Source: Zygnema cylindricum (Eukaryota > Streptophyta > Zygnematophyceae > Zygnematales > Zygnemataceae). From it: a stretch of 46,896 nucleotides of DNA. The stretch covers positions 1 through 46,896 of the forward strand of contig JBBHKE010001657.1 of NCBI GenBank assembly GCA_037447655.1, given 5' to 3'. This document shows, piece by piece, positions 15,698 through 26,941 of this stretch. A program made the position numbers and the translations under genes. Each line of letters opens with the position of its first letter. The stretch's first letter is position 1. The notes below the pieces were generated by a model. The model was not told the DNA's origin. It did not search any database and saw only the letters and a list, made by a program, of their open reading frames with translations.

Positions 15698-16830
15698 AGT
15701 TATGGGCCCACCCTCTAGGGTGCCCATGTTCAACGGATCTATGTTTGTTTACTGGGAAGCCATGATGAAAGGGGCATTGTGTGAAAAATGATACTGGGGT
15801 ATCGTCAATGGACGAGTGAAACGTCCATCTCAGGGGACCCCACCAAGGTTCGATGGAGTGAGGTTTTTTGCAGCAACATCTGCTCTTACGGAGGAGACAG
15901 ACGATGGGGACAATAGTGAGTCCGAAAAAGGGGAAAGGAAAGGAGACACCTCTTACTCCTATTGCCACGGCACCCGGAGCGGTGGTCGTGAAGACCGAGG
16001 AAAACGATATTCAAAAATGAGAGTACACCAACATGAATACTAGCATTTCATTCTGAGGCACCTCACTCAAGCTTTGGCGACCTCCCATTTTCACATTTCA
16101 AGGTCGAGGAGCTGTGGAGGACGTTAGTGGAGATCTATGGAGCTGGTACCATCCAGGAGCTCCAGCTGGTGGAGCAAAGGTTGGGGAGTTATACTTACAA
16201 AGGAGGGAAGATGTTAGATAACTGTAATGATCTCTCTTGTCTGTATATGGAGATTGAGAGTGTCAGATGGACAGGCACAATGAAGATGAAAGTTAACACT
16301 CTTATCATGAAGCTACCTGAGGAGTATGAAAACATAGTGTACCCAGTGCAAGAAAGGGATGACAGTTCTTGTAAGTGGAACACCGTGGTCCGAATGATAC
16401 TCGTGCAGGAGAACACTATTGAGATCCGTAGAGGAGGTAAGAGCGTTCAAGCTCTAGCTGCCGGAACGGACTGGTGAAGGAAGGATCCGAAGAAGACGTA
16501 CAACATCTTCAAAGGAGAAAGAGATCAAACTAGAGAACTTAGGCCCCCAAAGGGTCTTTGTCATTTTTGCAAAACGCCGGGACACTTCATAGCTGATAGC
16601 ATCAAGTAATCGGAGCTAAGGCTCTAAGAAAACAGTGGAGGGGGTTCTTCAAGAGGGAAAAAGAAAACACTTGTGGTCACACGAGTAAAAGGAGAGATTG
16701 AGGAGGACGAGTCCTCTAAGGAAGAGGATGGGGAGCTTCTTCTCGACGAGAATCTTGAGGAGAAGGAGATCCCTCGGAAACAGAAGTGTGCTCTTGGAGC
16801 CATTCGAGAAGCTCCACAAGAAGGATGGAT
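15678..16830 (+). pseudogene. Copia element A gag, broken
   Basis: Remains of a Copia-type gag, the RNA-binding capsid protein. The start reads MGDTRLQVMGPPSRVP, then FNGS and YWEAMM as in other plant Copia gags. An in-frame TGA at 15789-15791 replaces the CGA (Arg) found in element B, and further breaks follow near 15840 and 16040. The zinc knuckle reads CHFCKTPGHFIADS: the last cysteine is serine, so the CCHC site is lost. The sequence runs into a 10-N gap at 16831 just where the protease motif would begin; the rest of pol is missing. Confidence 0.85.
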
Positions 16831-17023
<193 letters not shown>

Positions 17024-17224
17024 GTCATAATTGTCAAAATAATTTTTTTATAGAAATTATAGTGTATCATAAAAAAATTACTGAAAAGTTAACGAAAAAT
17101 TAAGAAAACGATGAAAAATAGTAATTATGATACTTAGTGGAATCAACTAAATAAAAAACAAAAAACTCAAGAATAAAATGTTTAAAAAAAAAAATCAAAA
17201 AATGACATACAATTAAACAAAAAC

Positions 17225-17593
17225 TTAACCGAAAAAAAAAATTGTACACATTATAGAATTGTATAAATAAACAAATAGAAATACAAACACACCAGAAATT
17301 TCTTTTCTTTCCCCCTCCTCTTCCTTCAACTCTCCTTTTTTCAAAAACGAGTACTCCTCAAAACTTTGCATTTTTTCCGCAGAGTGCCGCTTGGATATTG
17401 CCGCGTGTCCTCCATTGGAAGATGCCACGTGGCACTCCCCTGAGTCAGAAACAGACGCCCCTGAGTTTTTCCGAGTGCCGTACGGATGACTGACACGTGT
17501 ACTAGAAAGGGGGAGGGGAGAAGGCAGGACAAAATTTTCAGGAATAGGTTTCCTGGAAAGTGTTTTGGAGAGACTATTCCGGGCGGCAGCCAT
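17225..17593 (-). CDS. Hypothetical small protein, 122 aa
   Basis: I do not recognise this protein. It starts MAAARNSLSKTLSRKPIP at a Kozak-like GCCATGGC, with two further in-frame ATGs upstream (17644 and 17635). The first 20-25 residues are rich in Ser, Arg and Lys without acid, as in organelle-targeting peptides. The middle is Ser/Gly rich, followed by a charged KKGELKEEEGERKE segment and a hydrophobic end. Upstream lie TGACGTGACGTCAC (17645-17658) and TGACGTCATGG (17722-17732), bZIP-type sites that would fit a promoter. It lies between transposon remains; an intron or chance frame cannot be excluded. Confidence 0.3.
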   Translation of the reverse strand: MAAARNSLSKTLSRKPIPENFVLPSPLPLSSTRVSHPYGTRKNSGASVSDSGECHVASSNGGHAAISKRHSAEKMQSFEEYSFLKKGELKEEEGERKEISGVFVFLFVYLYNSIMCTIFFFG

Positions 17594-17763
17594 GGCGGAA
17601 AGGCGGATAGCGACAAAGTAGTGACACGTCAGCATTCTTGACATGACGTGACGTCACTATTCGCATTTTTCACATTTTAATAAGGAACGAATAGCGCAAC
17701 AGAGTGGGATTATGGTAAGAATGACGTCATGGTTTACCGTTGGGGAGGTCGGAAAATACAGTA

Positions 17764-17977
17764 CACAGTGTATCGCTATTAGTGTTAATGATGTTTTCTC
17801 CACTTAAAGCATAATTTCTCCGTACACTCTTGTCTGATTTTCAATTTAAGACCGTCAATCGGAACCTGAGAATATTACCATTCAATCGCGACTGTCCGAT
17901 CTAAAAACCGACATGCGTGTACGGAGAAAAGATGTTTAAAGAGACGAAAAAAACAACTCTAACAGCGATGCACGGTG
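17764..17977. mobile_element. TA-flanked fold-back MITE, first of a tandem pair
   Basis: Ends CACAGTGTATCGC... and ...GCGATGCACGGTG, flanked by TA at 17762-17763 and 17978-17979. The interior folds back: TCTCCGTACAC near 17817 pairs with GTGTACGGAGA near 17915. 214 bp, no coding capacity. Same family as the insertion in OPR intron 2, judged by the ends. Confidence 0.8.
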
Positions 17978-17979
17978 TA

Positions 17980-18198
17980 CACCGTGTGCTATTAGTGTTA
18001 ATAATTTTTTCGTCACTTAAAACATCTTTTCTTTGTACACACTAGTCCGCTTTTCATATGGAGACCGCCGATGGGAAGGTGAGAATCTTGGCTTTCAATC
18101 GCAACCGTCAGATCCATAATCCGACAAGCATGTACGGAGAAAAGATGTTTTAAGCGGCAAAAAAAAACATTAACATTAATAGCGGACACACGGGGTGG
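17980..18198. mobile_element. TA-flanked fold-back MITE, second of a tandem pair
   Basis: Begins CACCGTGTGCTATTAG directly after the TA shared with the first copy and has the same internal order (AAAACATCTTTTC, CCGCTTTTCA, ACCGTCAGATCC, TGTACGGAGAAAAG). Its right end is degraded (CACACGGGGTGG), so the boundary is approximate. Confidence 0.7.
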
Positions 18199-18249
18199 TG
18201 TTCAATAAAATGGTCGACGGAGTGGATAGAGGGTGCGATGATCTCAAAC

Positions 18250-19209
18250 CATAGTTGTTCGAATCGTGCGTTTTCTTCTTTTTTCACGGTTTCTACTTAC
18301 AATTCGTGACTTTTGAAAAAATCGCAAAAAAAAGGAGGAAAAAACGTAGAGTGCTTTCTGTTCGTTAAACTGAACGGCAATTTTAAGGGAAATATACGGA
18401 CTTTGACGAAAAGATACGTTGCACTTCTTAACACTTTTTGTTCGGTAAACTGAATAGGAATTTTACGGAAAATGTATAGAATTTTACCAAAAAATGTACG
18501 TACTTTTACGAAAAGAGACGTTGCAGTGTTGCACCATTTTCGCGCGGTAAGTTTGAATTTTGTACGATCGTCTTCTTCATTTTTTTTTTCAGAGAAGCCG
18601 CCATGAAAACGAATCTTCAAGAAAGTCGCCATTACTGTCACCACGGAAGTGGTCAGTGAAACTGTTCAAGCCGTTGTCGAAGCAGTTACAAACCTCGACA
18701 CAAGCAACTATGCCTAGATCTCGAGGACATGTTATGTCGTGCCATGCTGAATGTTGAAAAATGTGATTTGTATATTGTAGCTACTTGTTTTTCTGCAATC
18801 GTATGCTATCTGAGAGATAGAGAGAGAAGGCCATGGCTAGATGGCTGTCAGGTAGTCTCAGACAAATAGAAAATATGACTCTGACAAGACGTTAGCCAGG
18901 ATTTGAACCTTGCCCAACAGGTTGTCGTACTAGCCTATATGACAATCGTTCGTAATCAGTTGGTGTAAACATTTCGATACACACTTGGAGTGTGATACCT
19001 ATTTAAATACAAACAATTGTTTAGCGCTCATTTAACGAGAAATGTACAAACTGCGGTACATGTAAAATTCAAATAAATAAATAAAATTTACATGTACGGA
19101 GTACGGATACAAAATCATTGACAATTTTCTTTTTTCAGATCGTTCAATGCGTAACTTACGTATAATTCGCACGTTTGAATCGTGCGTGAAATGTCGTTTG
19201 AATACTATG
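18250..19209. mobile_element. hAT-type element (CATAGTTGTTC family) copy 2, 960 bp
   Basis: Starts CATAGTTGTTCGAATCG and ends TTTGAATACTATG, with a perfect 8-bp target duplication TCTCAAAC (18242-18249 and 19210-19217). The perfect duplication fixes the target size at eight and thus the superfamily. At about 18799-18960 it carries the same kind of block as the LTR modules: a GA run, CCATGGCT, and AGGATTTGAACCTT, whose complement is box B GGTTCAAATCC. Confidence 0.92.
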
Positions 19210-19217
19210 TCTCAAAC

Positions 19218-20439
19218 CCTATGGAAATTTCTTTCCACTCAAACATTATCAGTAATTTATTAAGGTTTCGCACGGAACATCATAATAAATGGCCTTTGTG
19301 ATAAATGTTCAAGTGTAAAACCCGAAACAAAGAACAAAGGATTTATTAGAAAGAATGAAAGAAAATAAGTCTCCCAATAAACTAATTTCCAAGATTACTA
19401 AAATGTAAAATGTATCGATAAACCCAAACAATTCAGGACTAAGCATTACCACTGGAAAAAGTGACTAAAACGTGAAGTCGCCAAAGCTAATTACTCACAG
19501 CCCTAACAAACACAGGCTCATAACCGTCCAGATCGACGATGTGGACCAATTCTGTTGGTGAAAGATTTAGAAGAGGTTTAGAATGCCTTCCTCTGTCATT
19601 TGACACCATAGTTTTTCCTAAAGAAAGGTCGTTGTTTCAAGTCTTTGGAGGGCGACGGGTAGACGTTGGCGGTACAAAGTCGCAAAGGGACGCGACCGGG
19701 GCTCTCGAGTCCTATCAATTCAAAGGTTGTGAAGACCAATCATCGAGAAGGTTGTCGGGTGAATTATTAAAGGCACATTGTCACCGAGAACAACATGATA
19801 TGATGACGAATTGATGACAAATTGATGATGAATTGATGATGATATTGATGACGATAAGTTTTTAGTTTTAAAAATAATAGTTATGAAATGTCACAAAATG
19901 AGTTTGGGAATCCTTTCCCTTCCCCTCTTTCCCTCCCAACTATGCTTACCTCCATTATAACCATATAACCAAAATAGAGTTTGCATTCATTTGGGCACGC
20001 AGTTGGTAAAACAAGATATGTGAGGTCAATCATCTAAGTGTGGTTTCCCATTTCCTAATTGAGTTTATTCATCACTTAATTCATTCAATTTTTGAATTCC
20101 ATTCAAATTTGCATTTTAGTTTTTACGCAAGCAATCAAAGGTAATGGTCTTGCCTTACAATAATAACGTCAAAATTGAAAAACGGAAAAAAATGTGACAA
20201 AAAAAAACACTTTTGACAGCCCAAGAAAGGTTAAACTCAAAAAGTGATGTGTGGTGTAGTGTCGTTGTATAAATGTGGTGATTTGATAATTCATCACCTT
20301 GAACTTGTTTGCTTGATGATACTATATCTTTGTCCCCATCATCCCTCGTATTGCACACAACGATTCACTTGATTTCTTTTGACACCTATTCTCTTTCGCA
20401 TAAAGTGGTTAGAGTTTTGTGAAAATCTTAGGGTTCATA
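19218..20439. other. No gene seen; spacer between transposons
   Basis: AT-rich unique-looking sequence. A GATGA microsatellite-like run (ATGATGACGAATTGATGAC variants) lies at 19795-19855. The open frame at 19539-19814 has no recognisable features. Confidence 0.4.
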
Positions 20440-21433
20440 TGTTGAAATTAATAGATTTCTAGAGTATTTTCTAGGCATAAATATGTTAGTATAAAAAGAA
20501 AAAGAAAAGGCAGACAGCCTGCCTCCACCTCCTCCCTCTAGCCACCATACTTGTTGTAGTCACTGAAGGATAGAGAAGGTGGTTGAGCCATGGCTACCTT
20601 AGTTCAGCAAGCAAGACTAAAGAGTGACTAATGTCACTCTCAACAAAAGGTTGAGTTCGGCAGGACTCGAATCTCCGACCGGTAGAGTACGGCGTAGCCG
20701 TTGGCTCTAATCAGTCTGTCGTAGAAGTCTGTTAGGATACATAGGGTTTGAATTGTATTTAAAGTTGTACGTGGTCTTGTAACCGATTAACTGAAACGTA
20801 AACAAAGAAACATAGAAGTAGTTAAAGTTTCACTGCGGACGTCATTTCGCACGAAACAAATGAATCGGACATTTGTTTTGACGACCATTATTTAATCTCG
20901 TATTTAATCCAACGACATACATCACTGCCGAGATCGTGGAATGATTACTTTGGCGTTTATGGACGTGGCATGACCTGGCGCTGAGTGGAAGGATGGCATT
21001 TGATCGCAGGAAATCTAGGGAACATACGGATGAGTGGAAAACTGACACGCGTCCACTCAGTGGCCTTGTGGCACGCAGGCCGTACAAAAGGACATTGACC
21101 ATAGTATCTCTCTGTACATTACAGTCATGTGATTTGTTCGTACTTCAGTAGATAGGGGTTGTGAAGGGGTTTAGGACTTAGGAAAGTCACCTCCCTCTAA
21201 GAGAGCTTTGTATAAAATTAGAATTTTTGCCGGATCAAAACTTATCGGCTGGTTGGCCGATTTCAGTGATTCTTTTTGCTACGCACTCAAGGGAGTCTAG
21301 ACTGCACACGGATTCAGTTAGACTATCAGTTTGCCTTTTTGGGCAGCAATGGTTGTGGCTTGAAGTGGGTTAGTTGAAAAGTATCTAGAGGCTTTCCTAT
21401 ATTCTGTAGTCCAATGGAGGACAAAAAATTTCA
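20440..21433 (+). mobile_element. 5' LTR of Copia element B
   Basis: Starts TGTTGAAATTAATAG and ends AAATTTCA; 994 bp, colinear with the LTRs at 12961 and 14703. TATA box (TATAAAAT) at 21211. The tRNA-like module is at about 20492-20734, with box B GATTCGAGTCC on the minus strand. The gag ATG at 21414 is 20 nt inside the 3' end. No matching 3' LTR is present in the window, so no target duplication can be tested. Confidence 0.85.
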
Positions 21434-22680
21434 GGTTATGGGCCCACCCTCTAGGGTGCCCACCATCAATGGATCTAGGTTCATCTATTGGGAAGCCATG
21501 ATCATGGGGGCTTTGTGCGAAAAACGATACTGGGGTATCGTCAGTGGACAAGTGAAACGCCCACCTTTCGCGAACTCCACCAAGATTTGTAGGAGTAAGG
21601 TTTCCTGCAGGAGCGACTGCTTCAACGGAGGAGGCAGATCATGGGGACAGCAGTGTGTCCGAAAAAGGGAAAAGGAAGGAGACACCCCTCACTCGTATTG
21701 CCACGGCACCTGGAGCGGCGGTTGTGAAGACCGTGGAAAACGATACTAAAATGTGGGAAGACGTAAACATGGCTGCCAAGAACTTCATTCTAAGGCACCT
21801 CACTCAAGCTTTGGCCACCCCTCACCTTCACATTTAAAAGGTCGAGGAGTTGTGGGTGAGTTTGGTGGAGATCTATAGAGCGGGTACTATTCAAGGGCTC
21901 CAGTTGGCTGAGCTGAAGCTAGTGAGCTACACTTACAAAGGAGGAAAGATGTTAGATTATTGTAATGATCTTTCTTTTTTGTATATGGTTATAGAAAGTG
22001 CCAGGTGGACAGGTACAATCAAGATGAAAGTAAACACTCTCATCATGAAGTTACCAGACGAGTAAGAAAACATAGTGTACAGAGTACATGAAATGAGTGA
22101 TAGTTCATGGAAGTGGAATACAGTGGTCCGGATGATACTGGTGTAGGAAAACACCATGGAGATTAGGAGAGGAGGAAAGAGCATTCAAGCTCTCACTGCA
22201 GGAGGGGACCAATGGGGGAAGGACTCGAAGAAACCGTACAAAGGGGAAAGAGATCAGTTTGGAGGACTAAGGCCCCCAATGGGCCTTTGTCATTTTTGCA
22301 AAAAGTTGGGACACTTTATCGCGGATTGTGTCAAGCTGTCGCAGCTGGGGCTCCAAGAGAACCGTGGAGGGGGTTCTTCCGAAAGGAAGAAAAAAGCACT
22401 TGTGGTCACAAAAGTGACAGGAGAAACTGAGGACAAGTCCTCTGAGGAGGATTGGGAGCTTCTTCTTGACGAGAGTCTGGAGGAGAAGGAGATCCCTCGA
22501 AAACAGAAGTGTGCCCTCGGAGCAATGCGGGAAGCTCCACAGGAAGGATGGATTATTTATTCAGGTTCATTCGTGCATATATGTCGTGATAAGCATCTCT
22601 TTACTAATCTAAGAAAAATCCCTACTGTAGAGATAGAGTATGGGGATAGGAGAGTTGTTGCAACAGATCTAGTGGAATGG
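21414..22680 (+). pseudogene. Copia element B gag and protease start, broken
   Basis: Gag begins MEDKKFQVMGPPSRVP, with YWEAM and LCEKRYWGIV. A frameshift lies between 21560 and 21655; in-frame stops follow near 21835, 22063 and 22144. The middle matches a UBN2-type gag (RHLTQALATP, YTYKGGKMLDYCNDLS). The zinc knuckle CHFCKKLGHFIADC near 22288 is intact (CCHC). The protease motif reads WIIYSGSFVH: the catalytic Asp of D-S-G is Tyr, so the protease would be inactive. The frame closes at 22680-22682 (VEW*), with a 4-bp overlap into the next frame. Confidence 0.88.
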
Positions 22681-23405
22681 TAGATCTGAAAGTCTTAGTG
22701 GAGGGAAAGATTTTTATACTCACCTTCTCAGATGTACTCTACATTCTTCAGCTAAGTAAATATCTTGTCTCAACGTCAGTGTTAGATGACAAAGAGTTTG
22801 ATATCTTCACTAGAAAGGGAGTCTTTACAGCTAAATATGGGGATGAAGTTTACTTCTCGGCAGATAAGGGTAGCCAACGAATGTTTAGGCTTAACCTGAG
22901 TTATGAAAAGAAGAATACTTACTATGTTGGTGATCCAAAGCTGATGATTTGGCATAAGCGATTGGGGCATGTGCATTTTGATAGGTTGAGGGAAATGAAA
23001 AAGCTTGGTGTAGTATAAGGCATTTAGTTTGGGGATAATGAAATGATGGATGATTGTAGTGGCTGCGCTGAAGTTAAGGCTCACAGACTTCCCTTTCCCA
23101 AAGACGCCACATATTGAGGTGAGAAAGTACTAGATCTGGTCCACATAGATATCTGGGGACCTACAAAAGTACCTTCGGTTGGAGGAAAGAGGTTTATGTT
23201 GACAATAACCGATGAGTGGTCTAGATACTCTAGAGTCTACTTCCTAAAAACAAATTTTGAATCATCAACTTACTTCAAAGAATATAAAACTTGGAGTGAG
23301 AAGTTGCATGGAACCCCCATTAAGAGGATATGGAGTGATAATTGGGGGGGATATACCTCTAACCAGTTTGAGGAATGCTTGAGAGATGAGGGAGTTCAGC
23401 GGTAG
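22677..23405 (+). pseudogene. Copia element B GAG-pre-integrase and integrase, truncated
   Basis: Continues pol: WHKRLGHVHFDRLREM with the paired His of the integrase zinc-binding region, then CSGC (second half of HHCC) after in-frame stops near 23017-23028. The core follows with LDLVHIDIWGP (first catalytic Asp) and IWSDNWGGYTSNQF (second Asp). The alignment ends at about 23405, before the catalytic Glu expected roughly 35 residues after the second Asp. Reverse transcriptase and RNase H are absent, so the element was cut off by later rearrangement. Confidence 0.88.
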
Positions 23406-23854
23406 GCGGCGTGAATGTCCAATGTTCGATCGGCCTAGTACGGAACGGTACTTTCTCCAGTAAACAACCCCACTTTTCGCCTGATGGAAGGTTACCCTTA
23501 GTTACTTTCATATATTCCTTGTACAAGGTTTAAGAGGGCACGTTTGTGCATTTTAAGGGATAATCTTTGGGCTATATCTCTTGGTTTATTTGAGCGTTTT
23601 GCTTGAAACTTTGTGAGTTGACAGCACACGCGGTAAACTGCACGTCGATGTAGTTTAGGGGGGCATTTGGGCATATTGAGTGATTTATGCACTTGGCCGA
23701 ATTTGGTATCTTGAGTGCTTCTCCTTTTGGCTCTATGATGGCTTGTGATTTAGTGGGAGTTGGTGCTGCTCCAGTTTTCACAAAACAACATGCTGCTCTA
23801 GAAAAACTCCACATTTGTTGCGATATTATGGAGCTATACAAAGACAAAACTAAG
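23406..23854. other. Unassigned sequence between truncated Copia and solo LTR
   Basis: Starts GTAGGCGGCGTGAATGTCC; nearly the same string (GGTGGCGTGAATGTCCAATGT) recurs at 24394-24414 in the inverted LTR, so the junction may have formed through that similarity. A 100-codon minus-strand frame (23572-23874) has no family features I know. Confidence 0.4.
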
Positions 23855-24883
23855 TGTAACTTTATGATCTCCATTGGCCCACAGAGTATTCAACTTATAT
23901 GAAGCCTCTAGGATAATATTTTCCCTTTTGACTTTACCACTAATTAAATGCCGCCAAGGCACACAAGTATTCTGACCACCTTTACCCATGTGACGGCCCG
24001 ACTTCCATGAGTTGAACGCAAAAAGAGTCATTGAATTTGCTCCGCTGAACAGTTAGTTATGGTTGGCCAATGATGGCCTATAAATACAAAAGGTCACGTG
24101 GAGAGAGGCACCTCAAAAACTCTAAGTCTCTAAACCTCTACTCACAACTATCTACTACTAAACCCTGGACTAGTGGGAGGACTGTAAAGTACAAGGGACT
24201 GTACTGTACAAGAAGGTACAGTGGCCGATATACTTCTTGTACGTCGATTGTACGATATGGCCTTCTGGTTGACGCTTGTCAGCTTGAGAGCCATGGTTCC
24301 TCCTCCCGTATTCTCCGGTGGCTAATGATATGCCGCCATGTGGCATTGCGTGACACTATTACCGATAGCCACCAAAAGTTCATTCCGGGTTGGTGGCGTG
24401 AATGTCCAATGTCCGACCGCGTTAACTGTGGGGTCGGATCCGGGTCTGTGAATCTCATAGATTTATATGTATAACGTCTTTCGTCCGTTCTGTTAAATGA
24501 ATGTGTCGCCGTGAAACTCTTTAAATAACTATCGCGCCCTATGTGTGTATCGATTCTTCTACGATTTGGCGGATAAAGCGGACGTGTACTATGTTAAATG
24601 AATGTGCCGCCGTGAAACTCTTTAAATAACTATCGCGCCCTATGTGTGTATCGATTCTTCTACGATTTGGAGGATAAAGCGGACGCGTACTATGACCGTT
24701 GGTGACTGTGTAGGTTAAATTATCAAATCCGGATCTGGTCACTAACCTTTTTGTCATCCTTTTTGTCAGAGATGTCTGTTGTCTGTCTCCTCAATTGCCT
24801 GAAGGCAGCAATGGCTGTCTAAGTCTCAGTGACTACGAGAAGTATATAGATTTAGACAAGCAACTAAGAAATACACTTTAACA
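23855..24883 (-). mobile_element. Inverted solo LTR of a related Copia family, 1029 bp
   Basis: Read on the minus strand it starts TGTTAAAGTG (24883) and ends AAAGTTACA (23855). The flanks CTAAG and CTAAA match at 4 of 5 bases, as expected of an old target duplication. It aligns in reverse with the right part of the LTR ending at 29432 (GAGGAGGAACCATGGCTCT, the GTCAACCAGAAGGCCAT block, TATTTATAGGCCATC). The last 20 nt start with ATGGAG, as in the other LTRs. Confidence 0.8.
24491..24692. repeat. 101-bp tandem duplication within the inverted LTR
   Basis: Two adjacent copies (24491-24591 and 24592-24692) with only a few differences; each contains GTGAAACTCTTTAAATAAC, ATCGCGCCCTATGTGTG and CGATTCTTCTACGATTTGG. 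The near identity implies duplication after the LTR arose. Confidence 0.93.
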
Positions 24884-24888
24884 CTAAA

Positions 24889-26356
24889 GGTGCACTTACA
24901 TCACAAAAAAAGTGAGGTATACTACATAACTTTGTACTTGGCTATACCATGCTGCACTATTTTTCGTGAGTTTTTAGAAAACAACATTATAGAATTTACA
25001 ATTACGATTCTCTAAGTGTCCGGTGAAAACATTGGCCGTCCAATTACATTTTGGTCCTCATCCGCGAAGCAGTCACTCCATGGGCCTTTATAATGGTGTA
25101 CTCACCTCACAGAGGTTAGTGCACTATCACACAACCTATAGAATCGCTGCACCTGGCGATATCGACTCTCACAAAAAAAATCACATGTCACAAAGGTCGC
25201 GTGCTTTCCTCACAAGGTGGACGCGACAAGGTTGACGCGAATTCACCAAAATTCAACAAAAAGTCTTTGCCAGAAGATATCTCGTCACGTTTTTTTTGTC
25301 TTCCATTAAAACTTGTGGTTTAATGCGCTCGAGTTTTTGCTTCAAAAAGGCAAATTATAAAAAGCAGGCGCTAAAAACGATAGAGATTTTGTAAAGAAAA
25401 AGGGGTTTCCGTGGTACAATGACATAGTACGCATATTTTGTAGAGCGATATAGTACAATAATATAGATTTCACATTGAAATCGATTGGTTTGCACAAAAA
25501 TGATTTTTTTATTATCTTAACTTTGAATTACGTGGCACCTCTCAAATCAAGACACGTAGCTTTACAGGCATAACCCGATGTAAGCGAGTCTATAAATATT
25601 GTTGTCCATACAGTTACAAAGACCTCTCAATGTAACCTCACCCTAACATGCAATGTTTCAACTCTATTATTCAAAACATATACAACACACAACACAATAT
25701 CTTAACCTTGAGTAAATGCATAATCGAATCTATTTGCTCTTGCAACTACGATGGGGATGTCAATTTATGCTTTTAACCTTGGAGCCATTCCTTCCAGATC
25801 ATTGTAATGGTACAAGTTCGAATCGAGACACTTACAGAAGGATCTTTGCCTTTCTTTACTTGTACACATAACCTTTTAGGCAAACATACAAAACACTGAA
25901 CAATGACACTAAACATGTCACCAACTAACCTCAACACTTTTTATTAAAATAACAAGATCATGATGGAAACAAAATCTATCACTTTAGAACCTCACACAAT
26001 AATCACACATTCTTTTAAGTACCTCACACACTAAAGGTTCTACATCTTCAGAACTTACATTTTAAAATTCATCATACGATTTTTACAACACAAATGAATA
26101 TAAACTCATGGAGCCGCCTATAACTAACAAAACGCCAAGTGTGAACAAGATTTATTCTACACCTTAGATCAACTATTTACCCGAAGTAGGCAATAATTCG
26201 CCTTTTTTTTAGTACGTGTACATTTGACAATTTCGTTCGTTAAAAGCACTAGTCATTGAACGTCTTTTCCATCCTTTTACTATTTTCCGATTGTCTAGAA
26301 ATTTCTTTTTGTGAGGGCCTTTCATTCTTTGAGCAACAAGCTCTCTTTTTCCACTA
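24889..26356. other. No gene supported; probable remains of the LINE 5' part
   Basis: AT-rich, with no reading frame that matches a family I recognise. A box-B-like AAGTTCGAATCGAG occurs at 25812-25825. Sequence just before 26357 may be upstream LINE sequence, because it runs directly into the reverse transcriptase region, but it is too decayed to assign. Confidence 0.35.
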
Positions 26357-26941
26357 ATGGTGAATTGGTCCCACTTTTATGGTTATTTGGTCCTACTTTC
26401 CTCCACGACTGACACTTGTCACGGTGATCCTCTTGGGGCCCCTTCATTTGCCTTTGCTTATTACCGAACATTCCGAGCTTCCGCGGCCGCTTTCCCATCA
26501 TACCTCTTCCCTTTAGTTGCGGACAATACAGACATTATTGATCCTTTGACCAAGTTATATCGGCCTATAAATTTTTTAAGGACCGTTTGGCCGAACTCAA
26601 TCTTTCTGCTTAGCCCTTTTAATAGTATTGTTTGGTCCCCTCGTGTTATTCCTCCTCCTTTCACTCCCCCTCTTATTTTTCAGACTCCTCTTCCATTCGA
26701 AGGCATTCGTGTGTTGGGTTGCGCGCTCGGTTCGGATCCATACGTCACGCTAGTTCTTGATTCTGCTCTTCAGATAGATTTGTCCCACGTGGACGACCAT
26801 CTGCTTTTGCTCTTTTGACACGGTGTTTCCCCCATCGCCCATCCTACCTTACTCGCACTTCTCCTCCCACCACTACTTTTGTGTCCCTCGTTTATGCATT
26901 TGATGATCGCCTCATGGACGTCCTTCACAATTTGTTGGGTA
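26357..26941 (+). pseudogene. LINE reverse transcriptase, catalytic half, decayed
   Basis: The frame 26357-26818 keeps the pattern of a non-LTR reverse transcriptase: CHGDPLGAPSFAFAYYRTFR corresponds to the conserved QGDPLG block, FPLVADNTDIID to the catalytic ADD motif (second Asp replaced by Asn), and FEGIRVLGCALGSDPYV to the downstream GIRVLG-P(L)GS block. After the stop near 26818 the sequence continues in another frame (FDDRLMDVLHNLLGM) to 26941, where a composite LTR interrupts it. It resumes at 29433. Non-functional. Confidence 0.8.

Noticed and set aside
23572-23874. A 100-codon minus-strand protein
   Set aside because: It starts inside the inverted LTR (the conserved ATG 20 nt from its end) and reads into flanking DNA; no recognisable domain.
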